Assembly (NCBI GenBank): GCA_015655375.1
Contig: JAATFD010000003.1
Span: 1-64,000 of the forward strand
Direction of reading: 5' to 3'
Length of the DNA: 64,000 bases
Source: Actinomycetales bacterium
GTDB taxonomy: Bacteria > Actinomycetota > Actinomycetes > Actinomycetales > Actinomycetaceae
Within the stretch, counting starts at the first letter, position 1. Every line of letters starts with the position of its first letter. The notes under the pieces are model-generated. The model had not been told where the DNA came from. It saw nothing but the letters and a program-made list of their open reading frames with translations, and made no database searches. Made by a program: the position numbers and the translations under genes. Shown one piece after another: positions 39,055 through 48,247 of the stretch.

Positions 39055-39086
39055 ACGCTAAACTTTGACATTAGTGTCACAGTCAA
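39055..39086 (-). promoter_or_regulatory. MerR-type promoter with 20-bp spacer and dyad operator
   Basis: On the minus strand, -35 TTGACT (39086-39081) and -10 TAGCGT (39060-39055) are separated by 20 bases rather than 17. The spacer contains the perfect dyad TGACA-CTAA-TGTCA. Over-long spacers with a central dyad are the hallmark of promoters activated by MerR proteins through DNA untwisting. The start point would fall at or next to ATG 39047. Confidence 0.7.
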
Positions 39087-39110
39087 GCCACAGATTCCGG
39101 GAGGCCATCC

Positions 39111-39452
39111 ATGCGCATCGGTCGTTTCGCCGCCCTCGCCGGGCTCAGCCCGCGCCAGGTCCGCTACTACACCGACGAGAACCTGCTCCCGACCGTCCGC
39201 CTGTCCAATGGCTATCGCGACTATGACGAGGACGAGGTCGAGCGGGCCCGCCGCCTGCGTTCCCTCTTCGCTGTCGGGCTGACGGTCGACGAGGTCAGAG
39301 TCCTTTCCCCCTGCCTGAGCGACAGCTCGACGGCGATGTGCGCGGCGACGACGAAGGCCCTCACCATGCGCCTCGCCGACCTCGATGCGCAGATCGACGG
39401 TCTGCGAGAGGCTCGAGCGCTGATTCAGCGCCGCCTCGACGCTGCGGCCTGA
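39111..39452 (+). CDS. MerR-family transcriptional regulator
   Basis: The product is 113 residues. The N-terminal winged helix is clear (MRIGRFAALAGLSPRQVRYY, NGYRDYDEDEVERARRLRSL), followed by a dimerisation helix (LADLDAQIDGLREARALI). Two Cys residues (VLSPCLSDSSTAMCAATT) could bind an effector or metal, but the spacing matches no known group that I recall. GGGAGG lies before the ATG. It is divergent from the MFS exporter, with 63 bases between them. Confidence 0.9.
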   Translation: MRIGRFAALAGLSPRQVRYYTDENLLPTVRLSNGYRDYDEDEVERARRLRSLFAVGLTVDEVRVLSPCLSDSSTAMCAATTKALTMRLADLDAQIDGLREARALIQRRLDAAA

Positions 39453-39468
39453 CCGTGGCCGGCCCCGT

Positions 39469-39645
39469 TCACACCCACAACGCCACCGCGCAGTAGGCGA
39501 GCGCGATGCTCGCGGCGAGCCCCAGCAGAAGTTGGACGCAGCGCCGAAACCCGAGGCGACGGCTGTATTCGAAGGAGACAAGGTTGTTGGGCCCGGGCGT
39601 GAAGGCCATGACGATCAGGGAGATGAAGAACCCGCTCCAGATCAC
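39469..39645 (-). pseudogene. truncated LysE-family exporter remnant
   Basis: GTG 39645 has a good ribosome site (AGGAG 6 bases away) and encodes 58 residues: one helix with IVMAFTPGPNNLVSFEYS, the LysE/RhtB N-terminal signature, then LLLGLAASIALAYCAVAL and a stop. LysE proteins are normally about 200 residues with six helices. No continuation exists in any frame, because merR lies immediately beyond. It follows recR by 10 bases and may still be translated. Confidence 0.8.
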
Positions 39646-39655
39646 CGGGAACTCC

Positions 39656-40252
39656 TCACGTCATCGAGCGACGGCCCTCCATAGCGCGACCCAGCGTCAC
39701 GGAGTCAGCGTATTCGAGGTCGCCGCCGACCGGCAGGCCCATGGCGAGCCGAGACGTCGCGATGCCGATCGTGCTCAGGGTTCGCGCCAGGTAGGATGCC
39801 GTGGCCTCACCCTCGATATTCGGGTTGGTTGCGATGATGATCTCGGTGACCTGACCATCCTGAAGACGGGTCAGCAATTGCCGGATGCGCAGCTGGTCGG
39901 GGCCGATGCCGTGGATCGGGTCGATCGCGCCCCCCAGCACGTGGTAGCGACCGCGGAACACGCGGGCGTTCTCCACCGATTGGATGTCCTTGGCATCCTC
40001 GACGACGCAGATCACGGTCGGATCGCGCGTGACGTCACGGCAAATCGAGCAGGTGTCGGCCTCTGTGATGTTGCCGCAGATCGAGCAGTAGTGAACCCGC
40101 TCACGCACCGCCTGGATCGAATCGACCAGACGCGCGACGTCGTCGGGCTCGGCTGCCAGCAGGTACAGGGCCATGCGTTGAGCGGACTTCGGCCCGACCC
40201 CCGGCAGCCTGCCGAGTTCGTCGATCAGATTCTGGATAGCTCCCTCGAACAC
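39656..40252 (-). CDS. recR: recombination mediator RecR
   Basis: RecR loads RecA during RecF-pathway repair. The 198-residue length is standard. Features are the HhH region [20 protein letters not shown], the zinc finger [16 protein letters not shown] and the Toprim domain ([53 protein letters not shown]). It begins 3 bases after the dnaX stop. The ybaB/ebfC gene that commonly sits between dnaX and recR is absent. Confidence 0.96.
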   Translation of the reverse strand: MFEGAIQNLIDELGRLPGVGPKSAQRMALYLLAAEPDDVARLVDSIQAVRERVHYCSICGNITEADTCSICRDVTRDPTVICVVEDAKDIQSVENARVFRGRYHVLGGAIDPIHGIGPDQLRIRQLLTRLQDGQVTEIIIATNPNIEGEATASYLARTLSTIGIATSRLAMGLPVGGDLEYADSVTLGRAMEGRRSMT

Positions 40253-40255
40253 GAT

Positions 40256-43201
40256 TCAGCGATCCCCTTCCTCGTCGGCGAGCTCCTCGATGACCTTGCC
40301 CCCGAGAATCTCGAGCACGGCGGGCAGGCCGACATTCGTGGAGACCTCCACGTCGTCATCGTCGATGCTGGCGGACTCATCCATCGCGGCGGCAACGCTC
40401 GCGCGGACCGGTTCCGGACCGGACGCGGGGTCTGTCCCCTGTTCGGGGGCATCGCCGAACGAGAGCACCCCGCCCGAGCGCGCATCCGAGGCGTCGGACG
40501 TCGATGCGGACTCAGTCGGTTCGCCCGGTTCCCATCGATGGTGAACGGATGCGGCGGGAACGGCGTCCTCGGACGCACCCTCGAAGAAGGGCTCGTTGAG
40601 ACCGCCGGGGATGACTGCCACCGGCTCCGACCATCCCGATGGCATGTTTTCCAGTTCGGGTTCTGGTCCAGGCTCAGGCTCGAGAGCAGGCCAGTCCCCG
40701 TCCTCGGGTTCAGGCATCTCATCCTCGAAAACCGGGGCGATCGGAACGGGGTCATCCGGAGTCGGCGGCTCGTGCGCGTCGGGCTGCGGGGTCAACGAGG
40801 GCTCCGGGATCGACACCGGCATCGCAGCAACCGTGGTGGAAGCCTCTGGACTGGTCGACGACGCCACTTCGGCCAGGTCGACCGGCTTCTCGGGCTCGGT
40901 CGAGACCTCGGGCCCGGTCCCGGTCTCCTCCATCTCAGGAGCAGCGGAGCCGGGAACTGCCACAGGACCCCACCCGTCACCGGCACCGGTGCCCACTTCG
41001 GCTGTGGAGGTGGGCACCTGTGGAGCGCCGCTCCGCATCGGCGCGGGACCAACGGACGAGGTGGTGACGGAAGCGGAGACAGCAGGAGCAGGCGCCGAAG
41101 CAGCGCGGTCGGTCACGGCCGGGGTACTCGCCCCTGATCGAAAGGAGGCACTTGAATCGCGCCCACCCCCCTGAGCCGACGACGTCGGACTCGGGGCCTG
41201 CGTGGAACGCGCCTCCTGCTCCGCACGGTCGACCCGAACTTCGGACCGAGCGGCCTCCGATCCGGGGGTCGTCACGCTCGTGCCGCCACCGGCCTGGCCA
41301 ACCTGGGCCTGGACGCTCAGCGTCAGACCCGTCACCTCATGGATGGCCAATTCGACATCAGGTTCTCGATGTCCGCCGACAAAGGCCGAGACCAAACCGG
41401 CATGGGGGAACAACACGACAGCCACGTGCCCGGCGACTCCACCGAGCTGACCGTTCTGATCGACCAGAGTCCAGGAGACACGGCTGATTTGGGACAACCG
41501 TTCGACGACCTCAGGCCACCTCTCGCGCAGCATGTCCGCATCGCGACCGGCATTCGAGCCCGAAGTCGGAGGCGTGTCCGGCACATCGGCGGACCGCACG
41601 TCGTCGACCGCCGGAGCCTTGGGACCGGAGACCGCCTCGGCCGGAGCCTGCGGGCTCTCCTTCTGGACAGCTTTCGATTCCGCATTCCGCGCAGCGGGCG
41701 TCGGCTCGGGCTGCGGGGCCTGCGTCGGCCCGCCGATCGGCGCAACCGTTTCCGTCCATCCCGACGAGGCCGCTGCTGGCGCCGGTGCGGAACGCGCGGG
41801 AGCGGGAACCGACGACTCAGTGCGGGAAGCAACAGACGACCGCGAGGCCTCGGACGCGGAGAGAGGTGTCGTCAGTGTCGGAACCGCCGAAGCCTGCGTT
41901 CCCCCGGCCTCGCCTCCTTGCCCGTTCTGGTGCCGTCGTTGGAAGGCCGCTTTGGCCTGGGCGGCTCCAAAACGCTCGCCCCCGCTGGGTGCACCGGATG
42001 CCACCGGGGCTGCCTCACGAGGCGCACCCCCGCCAGCCATTCCAACCGTTCCGGGAACCGGGGCCGCACCGAGGGCCAGCTGCGCGACGCCCGTCGCAGG
42101 TTCGGAGGGAACCAGGATCCGCCCGAGCAGCAGTTCCAACTGCAGCCGGGGCGAGGTCGCCCCCGTCATGTCCCGCAACGCGAGGTCAGTCAGGTCCGCC
42201 GCGCGCGACAGTGGTCTCGGCCCCCAGTTGCGGGCCTGGACTTGCATGCGTTCCAGTTGGTCGGCGGGCGTCCCAGCCAACACATCGATCGCCCCGTCAC
42301 CGGCCACCGCGATGATCAACAGATCGCGCAGCCGCTGGAGGAGATCCTCGACGAATCGGCGTGGATCGTGTCCGGATTCCACCATCCGCTCGACGACGCG
42401 GAACACCGCCGCCCCGTCGCCGCCGGCGAGCGCATCGACCGTCTGATCGAGCAGGGTCGAGTCGGTGTAGCCGAGCAGGGCGATCGTCTGGGTGTAGTCG
42501 AGCATCCCGTTGATGGACCCGGCCATCAGCTGATCGAGAACGGAGAGCGTGTCGCGCACCGATCCCCCACCGGCACGTACGACCAGGGGCAGAACCCCCG
42601 CACCCACCGAGATGCGCTCCTCATCGCACAGGGTCTGCAGATAGGGCTCCAGGATGTCGGGCGGCACCAGACGGAAGGGATAGTGGTGCGTGCGCGACCG
42701 GATCGTGCCGATGACCCGGTCGGGCTCCGTCGTCGCGAAGACGAACTTCACATGGGGAGGCGGTTCCTCGACGAGCTTGAGCATCGCGTTGAAGCCCTGG
42801 GTCGTCACCATGTGGGCCTCATCGATGATGAAGATCTTGTAGCGGTCCCTCACCGGGGCGAAGGTCGCTCGCTCGCGCAGGTCACGGGCATCATCCACGC
42901 CACCGTGGGACGCCGCATCGATCTCGACGACGTCAAGGGACCCCGGGCCGCCCGTGGCAAGTTCGCGGCACGAATCGCAATGCCCGCAGGGTGTGTCGGT
43001 CGGGCCCTCCGCACAGTTCAGGCAACGCGCAAGGATCCGGGCCGAGGTCGTCTTGCCACATCCGCGCGGCCCGGAGAAGAGATAGGCGTGGGTGACCTTG
43101 TTCGCCCTCAGCGCCGCGCGCAGGGGCACGGTCACGTGGTCCTGCCCGATCACCTGGTCGAAGGTGTCGGGTCGGTACCTGCGATAAAGAGCTGTCGTCA
43201 C
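40256..43201 (-). CDS. dnaX: DNA polymerase III subunit gamma/tau
   Basis: This is the clamp-loader ATPase. Walker A is GPRGCGKT (residues 44-51), the zinc cysteines are C63/C72/C75/C78, Walker B is IFIIDEAHMVT, and the sensor region VEEPPPHVKFVFATTEPDRV is present. The ATPase and clamp-loader domains take up about 370 residues. The remaining 600 are Ala/Pro/Ser/Glu-rich, probably disordered, with a folded segment around LREVWPEVVERLSQI-like sequence (seen as RERWPEVVERLSQISRVSW). At 981 residues it is long for the family. GTG 43201 begins the conserved TTALYRRYRPDTF. No separate gamma frameshift signal is obvious. Confidence 0.95.
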   Translation of the reverse strand: MTTALYRRYRPDTFDQVIGQDHVTVPLRAALRANKVTHAYLFSGPRGCGKTTSARILARCLNCAEGPTDTPCGHCDSCRELATGGPGSLDVVEIDAASHGGVDDARDLRERATFAPVRDRYKIFIIDEAHMVTTQGFNAMLKLVEEPPPHVKFVFATTEPDRVIGTIRSRTHHYPFRLVPPDILEPYLQTLCDEERISVGAGVLPLVVRAGGGSVRDTLSVLDQLMAGSINGMLDYTQTIALLGYTDSTLLDQTVDALAGGDGAAVFRVVERMVESGHDPRRFVEDLLQRLRDLLIIAVAGDGAIDVLAGTPADQLERMQVQARNWGPRPLSRAADLTDLALRDMTGATSPRLQLELLLGRILVPSEPATGVAQLALGAAPVPGTVGMAGGGAPREAAPVASGAPSGGERFGAAQAKAAFQRRHQNGQGGEAGGTQASAVPTLTTPLSASEASRSSVASRTESSVPAPARSAPAPAAASSGWTETVAPIGGPTQAPQPEPTPAARNAESKAVQKESPQAPAEAVSGPKAPAVDDVRSADVPDTPPTSGSNAGRDADMLRERWPEVVERLSQISRVSWTLVDQNGQLGGVAGHVAVVLFPHAGLVSAFVGGHREPDVELAIHEVTGLTLSVQAQVGQAGGGTSVTTPGSEAARSEVRVDRAEQEARSTQAPSPTSSAQGGGRDSSASFRSGASTPAVTDRAASAPAPAVSASVTTSSVGPAPMRSGAPQVPTSTAEVGTGAGDGWGPVAVPGSAAPEMEETGTGPEVSTEPEKPVDLAEVASSTSPEASTTVAAMPVSIPEPSLTPQPDAHEPPTPDDPVPIAPVFEDEMPEPEDGDWPALEPEPGPEPELENMPSGWSEPVAVIPGGLNEPFFEGASEDAVPAASVHHRWEPGEPTESASTSDASDARSGGVLSFGDAPEQGTDPASGPEPVRASVAAAMDESASIDDDDVEVSTNVGLPAVLEILGGKVIEELADEEGDR

Positions 43202-43325
43202 ACTCGAACCTTACGGGTACGCGCCCTCACTTGGCGACGTGCGCGAGGCACCATCCACGGGCGATCTCTCTGGGCGAACTGACAGGGTCCCTGGCACAAG
43301 CCACCCGACACCGAAGATGCAAAGG

Positions 43326-43412
43326 GATCCCCCGCGCACCCGGCAGCGCGCCCTTATCCTTGCTGCCTTCCGGCCCTGGGGAGGTTCAGACGATACCGTC
43401 ACGCGGAGGATC
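43326..43412 (-). ncRNA. ffs: signal recognition particle RNA (small, 4.5S type)
   Basis: The conserved domain IV core CCTCCCCAGGGCCGGAAGGC, then AGCAAGG, is unmistakable on this strand. GATCCTCCGCG at the 5' end pairs with CGCGGGGGATC at the 3' end (11 bp with one wobble), which sets the limits. A TAGACT -10 hexamer at 43425-43420 places the transcription start close to 43412. The RNA assembles with Ffh for membrane protein targeting. The order ffs-dnaX-recR is conserved in many Gram-positives. Confidence 0.93.
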
Positions 43413-43562
43413 GGCACTCAGTCTACACAAACAGAGCCTCCCTGACGGCGTCCCTTGCCCTCCTCGGTGAGAAGCCTCACGACCTTCCCTCCACGCGGCT
43501 TCCGTCCACCACGCGAGGCTCACCGTCAGCCATACCGCCTGACGGCCTCGCTCACGAGGCCC

Positions 43563-44579
43563 TCACCCCGAAGCGCGCACGATCAGCCGAGTCCGCAGCA
43601 GAACAGGCTGGTCCGTGTCCGCTCCGTCGAGCCGGTCTCGCAGCATCTTCGTCGCCACGACCGCCAACTGATCGGCCGGGTTCGTCACCGAGGTCAACGA
43701 CGGCGTGGTTCGCGCGGCTATGTCGAGGTCGTCAAAAGAAATCACCCGCACGTCCTCGGGAACACGTACGCCCTCCGCCCTCCATACATCCATCGCCGAC
43801 AGCGCCATGAGGTCGGAACTGGCGAAGACTCCGTCCACCCTGCCGGATCGGATCATCGGAAGCAGCTCGAGGCCCGCCACGGCCCCCGACTCGGAGGTGA
43901 ATGCCCCCTTGACGATCACCGGTTCGAGGTCGTGTGCTGACAGCTCCGATCGGAATCCCTCCAATCGGTCCTGGGCCGCGACCATGTCGAGCGTCCCGGT
44001 GATGATCGCCGGACGCGTCACCCCTGACTCAATCATTCGTCGGGCCGCCAGGCGCCCGCCCTCGCGATTGTCGACGTCGACCCACGCCAGCGACGAGGTC
44101 GACTGGGCCGGTCGCCCGATGAAGACGATCGGGATCGGGGCACGCATGAAGGTCTCGATCTGGCCGGGAATCTGGTGATGCGACACGACGATCGCCCCGT
44201 CGACGTGCCCGTCGTGGAGGAAAGGGCGCAGTCGCTGCTGGCTGCCCGCATGGTCGGCGAAGGCCATGACCAACTGGATGTCGCTGTCCTCGAGCGAGCT
44301 AGAGATCGCCTGGACGGTCTGGGCAAAGAACGGATCGGAGAAGATCCGTTGATCCGGCTCGGGGACGATCAGAGCGATCGTGTCCGTACGCCGGGTGACC
44401 AGTGAGCGCGCCGCGCGATTCGGAATGTAGTGGAGCTGGTCCACGGCGGCCTGGACGACCGCCGCCTTCTTCTGCGAGACACCGGGCTCACCACGCACGA
44501 CCCGGGAGACCGTTGCCCGTGACACACCCGCGGCCCGCGCGACATCTTCGAGGGTGGCCGCCCCCGTGGACTCGACCAT
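43563..44579 (-). CDS. LacI-family regulator of the beta-glucoside operon (CelR/CebR-like)
   Basis: The 338-residue repressor has the LacI helix-turn-helix ATLEDVARAAGVSRATVSRV and hinge region YIPNRAARSLVTRRT, then a periplasmic-binding-protein-like sensor domain (FFAQTVQAISSSLE, GRVDGVFASSDLMALSAM, VRVISFDDLDIA). ATG 44579 lies 8 bases after GGGAGG; GTG 44588 and 44582 are alternatives. It is the last gene after GH1, 87 bases away, and probably binds the two palindromes at 49650-49692. The effector would be cellobiose or a related beta-glucoside (inference). Confidence 0.9.
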   Translation of the reverse strand: MVESTGAATLEDVARAAGVSRATVSRVVRGEPGVSQKKAAVVQAAVDQLHYIPNRAARSLVTRRTDTIALIVPEPDQRIFSDPFFAQTVQAISSSLEDSDIQLVMAFADHAGSQQRLRPFLHDGHVDGAIVVSHHQIPGQIETFMRAPIPIVFIGRPAQSTSSLAWVDVDNREGGRLAARRMIESGVTRPAIITGTLDMVAAQDRLEGFRSELSAHDLEPVIVKGAFTSESGAVAGLELLPMIRSGRVDGVFASSDLMALSAMDVWRAEGVRVPEDVRVISFDDLDIAARTTPSLTSVTNPADQLAVVATKMLRDRLDGADTDQPVLLRTRLIVRASG

Positions 44580-44675
44580 CACGCTCACCTCCCTGAGTCA
44601 CCGGCGATCATCCCATGAGGGCGGCGCTGAATCTGCTTTCCCCGGGTCGATCATCCACCCGTCAGCCACCCGACC

Positions 44676-46112
44676 TCAGTCGATCTCGAGGACGCCTTTG
44701 GCCATCACCCGCGCGAACCACCGTGCCGAGGCCTTCGGTACCCTCTCCTGCGTGTCGAAATCGACCCGCACGATTCCGAAACGTTCGGTGTAGCCGAACG
44801 CCCACTCGAAGTTGTCCATCAGAGACCACACGAGATAGCCCCGCACATCCGCGCCCTCGTCGATCGCCCGATGGACCGCGAGCAAGTGGCTCCGAATGTA
44901 GTCCAGACGTCCACTCGAGTCGTCGACGAAGCCAGACGCATCGGGAACGTCGTCGTAGGCGGCACCGTTCTCGGTGATGACCAATGGAATGCCTGCGGGC
45001 CCCGTGTACTCGCGGTCGAGCCGGGTCAACAGCAGCACCAGATCATTCGCGTCGACCTCCCACCCCATTCCCGTGTGAGGGAGGTCGCGCGGAAGGACGC
45101 GAACGCGTTCGGATCCGACATTGGCCGAACGGCGCAACCGACCCCGATCATTGCGCGTGACCAAAGGGGAGCCGTCATCGGGATGCGGCGCGGCGACCCT
45201 CTGCCCGTTATAAAAGTTCACCCCGAGGACGTCGATCGGCTGTGAGATGAGCTCGAGGTCGCCCTCGTGGACCCATTGCAGGAGGTCGGCCTCCGAACGC
45301 ATGTCCTCAACGACGTCCGCCGGGTATCGGCCTCTGAAGATCGGGTCGAGGAACAGCCGGTTGGACAGCCCGTCGATGCGTCGGGCCGCGTCGAGGTCGC
45401 CCGGGTCCTCCGAGTCGGCCGGGTGGGCGACCGTGAAGTTGAGAGTCAGACCGAACTCCCGGTCCTGTCCCACCGCGCGCGCCCGCTCCCGTAACGCCGT
45501 CAGCGCCAGCCCGTGGGCGAGGAGCAGATGATGGACGGCCGCGACGGCCTCGCCTGGGTCGGTGTGACCCGGAGCGTGCTCACCAGCGGCATAGGACAGG
45601 AAGGAGGAGCACCATGGTTCGTTGAGTGTCGTCCACGTCCGGACCTTCGCGCCCAACCGGTCATAGACCGCCACGGCGTAGTCCCGGAAGAGTTCCGCGG
45701 TCTCCCGCGAGGCCCATCCGCCCCGGTCTTGGAGGACCTGGGGCAGGTCCCAGTGGTAAAGAGTCAGCCAGGGCTCGATGCCTGCGGCCAGCAGATGGTC
45801 GACGAGATCCTCGTAGAAGTCGAGGCCTTCTTCATTGACCAGGTGCCCGTCGGGCATCACCCGCGCCCAAGAGACCGAGAAGCGATAGGTCCTGACACCC
45901 AGGCTCGCCATGAGGACGACATCCTCGGGCATGCGATGGTAGTGGTCGCAAGCCATGTCGATCGTCGAGGCGTCGAGGATCGCACCGGGTTCGGTGCACA
46001 ACGCGTCCCAGATCGACTCGGCCTTGCCACCCTCACGGGAGGCGCCCTCGATCTGCGCGGCCGCAGTGGCGACGCCCCATCTGAATCCCTCGGGAAAAGA
46101 CAGTGTGGTCAT
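44676..46112 (-). CDS. GH1 beta-glucosidase
   Basis: This 478-residue retaining glycosidase has no signal peptide, so it is intracellular. The family start FPEGFRWGVATAAAQIEGA is present. The acid/base is Glu165 in TTLNEPWCS and the nucleophile Glu381 in LVITENGAAYDD. RFSVSWARVMPDG, LYHWDLPQVLQDRGGW and YLVWSLMDNFEWAFGY are also typical. It hydrolyses cellobiose or other beta-glucosides brought in by the upstream ABC permeases. ATG 46112 overlaps the permease stop by 4 bases, which excludes the longer start. Confidence 0.95.
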   Translation of the reverse strand: MTTLSFPEGFRWGVATAAAQIEGASREGGKAESIWDALCTEPGAILDASTIDMACDHYHRMPEDVVLMASLGVRTYRFSVSWARVMPDGHLVNEEGLDFYEDLVDHLLAAGIEPWLTLYHWDLPQVLQDRGGWASRETAELFRDYAVAVYDRLGAKVRTWTTLNEPWCSSFLSYAAGEHAPGHTDPGEAVAAVHHLLLAHGLALTALRERARAVGQDREFGLTLNFTVAHPADSEDPGDLDAARRIDGLSNRLFLDPIFRGRYPADVVEDMRSEADLLQWVHEGDLELISQPIDVLGVNFYNGQRVAAPHPDDGSPLVTRNDRGRLRRSANVGSERVRVLPRDLPHTGMGWEVDANDLVLLLTRLDREYTGPAGIPLVITENGAAYDDVPDASGFVDDSSGRLDYIRSHLLAVHRAIDEGADVRGYLVWSLMDNFEWAFGYTERFGIVRVDFDTQERVPKASARWFARVMAKGVLEID

Positions 46113-47035
46113 CCCTTGACAGCTCCTTGCATGATGCCCGAGACCAGTTGTTTCCCGGCGATGATGAAAAGAACGAGCAATGGAATGATTGACAGCACCA
46201 GGCCCGCGCTGACCAACGCGTAGTCCTTGAAATAGGAGGCCTGGAGCAACTGGACGGCAATCGGGAGCGTGGGATTCGACGAATTCAGGATGATAAACGG
46301 CCAGAAGAAGTTCGTCCACGAGCCGATGAAGGTGAAGAGCGCCAACATGGCCGCTGCAGGCCGCGCAGCGGGCAGGGCGACTGACCAGAACGTCCGGATC
46401 ATCGAACACCCGTCGACGCGCGCCGCCTCGATGAGCTCATACGGGAGCGCCGAATCCAGGTACTGCGTCATCCAGAACACTCCGAATGCCGTTACCAGAC
46501 CCGGGACGATGACCGCGATCAGCTTGCCGGACCACCCCAGATTCGACATGAGGATGAACAACGGGATGACACCCAGCTGCGTGGGTACGGCCATCGTGGC
46601 GATGACGAAGACCAACAGTCCACGACGCCCTTTGAACCGAAGCTTCGAAAAAGAGTATCCGGCCAATGTCGAGAGCAACACCACCGAGATCGATGTGACC
46701 ATGGCGACGATCAACGAATTGACGACCGATTTCCAGAAATGAATGTCGGACGCAAGCACCTTCGACACATTGAGCCAGAACTTCCCCTGAGGGATCAGAC
46801 TCGGGATCGGATTCTGGGCGATATATGAGGAATCGGCCGAAGCCAACAAGAACGTGTAATAGATCGGATAGGCACTGACGACGAGAACAGTCGCCAGGAT
46901 CGCGTACGTGACCCATCCCGGTCGGCGGCTGATTCCGTACCCAGTCGACCGAGGCCGATCCAGATTCCTCTGACGAGCCGCCGCGCGAGCCGCACTCCGA
47001 CCCGCCATCTGTTCGATCGTCGTGACGGAAGTCAT
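46109..47035 (-). CDS. sugar ABC transporter permease, MalG/CebG type
   Basis: The 308-residue inner-membrane permease has six helices and the EAA loop for ATPase contact (ELIEAARVDGCSMIRTFWSVALPAARPA). The basic N-terminal tail contains Arg-rich sequence (GRSAARAAARQRNLDRPRS). It pairs with the upstream MalF-type permease (4-base overlap) and is coupled to GH1. No ATPase is encoded in the operon. Actinobacterial systems of this class commonly borrow a shared MsiK-type ATPase. Confidence 0.93.
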   Translation of the reverse strand: MTSVTTIEQMAGRSAARAAARQRNLDRPRSTGYGISRRPGWVTYAILATVLVVSAYPIYYTFLLASADSSYIAQNPIPSLIPQGKFWLNVSKVLASDIHFWKSVVNSLIVAMVTSISVVLLSTLAGYSFSKLRFKGRRGLLVFVIATMAVPTQLGVIPLFILMSNLGWSGKLIAVIVPGLVTAFGVFWMTQYLDSALPYELIEAARVDGCSMIRTFWSVALPAARPAAAMLALFTFIGSWTNFFWPFIILNSSNPTLPIAVQLLQASYFKDYALVSAGLVLSIIPLLVLFIIAGKQLVSGIMQGAVKG

Positions 47036-48135
47036 GACTGGCTCCTCTCAGAAGCTGGCAAATTCTCGCGGTTCCGCGAGGCACTCTCGGAACGTTGCGC
47101 GCGCTGCTCCTGCTTCACCCGACGTTGCTGGGAGCGAATCTCCGCCTTCTGCACGCGGGTGAGCTTGGGACCTCCGGAACTCGATATTCGCTGCGTGAGC
47201 AAGAAGTTCAGCAATGCGAAGACGACAATGATCAGGAACAACAGCCACGCCACGGCAGACGCCTTACCGAAGGCCTTCTGGTTACCCCAGCCAAGCTCGT
47301 ACAAATACATCGTGATCGTCATCCATTGCCGCGAAGCGCCTCCGAGGCCCTGTTGGTCGAACATTCGCGGCTCGTCAAAGATCTGCAGACCGCCGATCGT
47401 CGAGGTGATCACCACGAACACGATCGTGGGCCTCAGTTGAGGAATCGTGATCGACCAGAACTGCCGCCACCGACCCGCGCCGTCAACGATGGCAGCCTCA
47501 TAAAGGTCTGACGGGATCGCCTGCATCGCCGCCAAGAGAATCAGTGTGTTGTATCCGGTCCATCGAAAATTCACCATGGACGCAATCGCGAAATGGCTGG
47601 CAAACACGTCCTTGTGCCATCCGATTGGGTCCATGCCGACCAACGAGAGGACTCCATTGATCAGCCCGGAATCATCGGCGAAGATCTTCCCGAAGATCAG
47701 GCCGACGGCAACTGGCGCCACGACATATGGCAGCAGAACTCCCATGCGCCAGAAAGTTCGGGCTCGGATGTTCGCATTGAGGACGGCGGCCAAGGCCACG
47801 GCCATTATCACTTGCGGGACCGAAGACAGGAGAAATATTGAGAACGTATTTCTCAAGGCAATGTAAAACCGTTTCTCTCCGAGAATATCGACGAAATTCT
47901 GAAGTCCGACGAAATCTCCTTGGCCACCGATCGTGTTCCACTCGTGAACGGAGACGAACGCGGTGTAGATAATGGGAAACAAACCAATGACCGCAAACAG
48001 GATGAAGAACGGAGCGATATAGAGATAGGGAGAGACTGCGACGTCAAGTCGGCCAAGCCGGGAGCTGTGTCGCACCTTCTTCTCATCCCGAAGTCGCGTG
48101 GCATCGGTCTGCGCCGACGCCGGAGTCGTGCTCAC
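47032..48135 (-). CDS. sugar ABC transporter permease, MalF/CebF type
   Basis: This 367-residue permease has six membrane helices (LYIAPFFILFAVIGLFPIIY first) and an EAA motif (DLYEAAIVDGAGRWRQFWSITIPQLRP). The C-terminus continues for about 50 residues as a charged, Arg/Gln/Glu-rich cytoplasmic tail (RVQKAEIRSQQRRVKQEQRA), longer than in most MalF-type proteins. GTG 48135 has GAGGG upstream. The GC content looks lower here than in neighbouring genes. Confidence 0.92.
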   Translation of the reverse strand: MSTTPASAQTDATRLRDEKKVRHSSRLGRLDVAVSPYLYIAPFFILFAVIGLFPIIYTAFVSVHEWNTIGGQGDFVGLQNFVDILGEKRFYIALRNTFSIFLLSSVPQVIMAVALAAVLNANIRARTFWRMGVLLPYVVAPVAVGLIFGKIFADDSGLINGVLSLVGMDPIGWHKDVFASHFAIASMVNFRWTGYNTLILLAAMQAIPSDLYEAAIVDGAGRWRQFWSITIPQLRPTIVFVVITSTIGGLQIFDEPRMFDQQGLGGASRQWMTITMYLYELGWGNQKAFGKASAVAWLLFLIIVVFALLNFLLTQRISSSGGPKLTRVQKAEIRSQQRRVKQEQRAQRSESASRNRENLPASERSQS

Positions 48136-48197
48136 GAGAAGCCCTCATTTCAAGGCGAATTTCGATGACGTCCAGGCAGAAGAACAGCCCGGGCGAT

Positions 48198-48229
48198 GGG
48201 GTGGGCGGCCGGACCCGGCCACCCACCCC
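48198..48229 (-). terminator. intercistronic hairpin after the binding-protein gene
   Basis: GGGGTGGGCGGCCG (48198-48211) pairs with CGGCCACCCACCCC (48216-48229) with one mismatch and a 4-base loop. It starts 19 bases past the solute-binding gene stop and precedes the permeases. Such hairpins usually protect the binding-protein mRNA or partly terminate, giving more binding protein than permease. Confidence 0.75.
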
Positions 48230-48247
48230 GGGGAACGTGGCTGTCGA

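Noticed and set aside
41339-43282. 647-codon plus-strand ORF
   Set aside because: Antisense to dnaX and extends toward the SRP RNA; low-complexity shadow.
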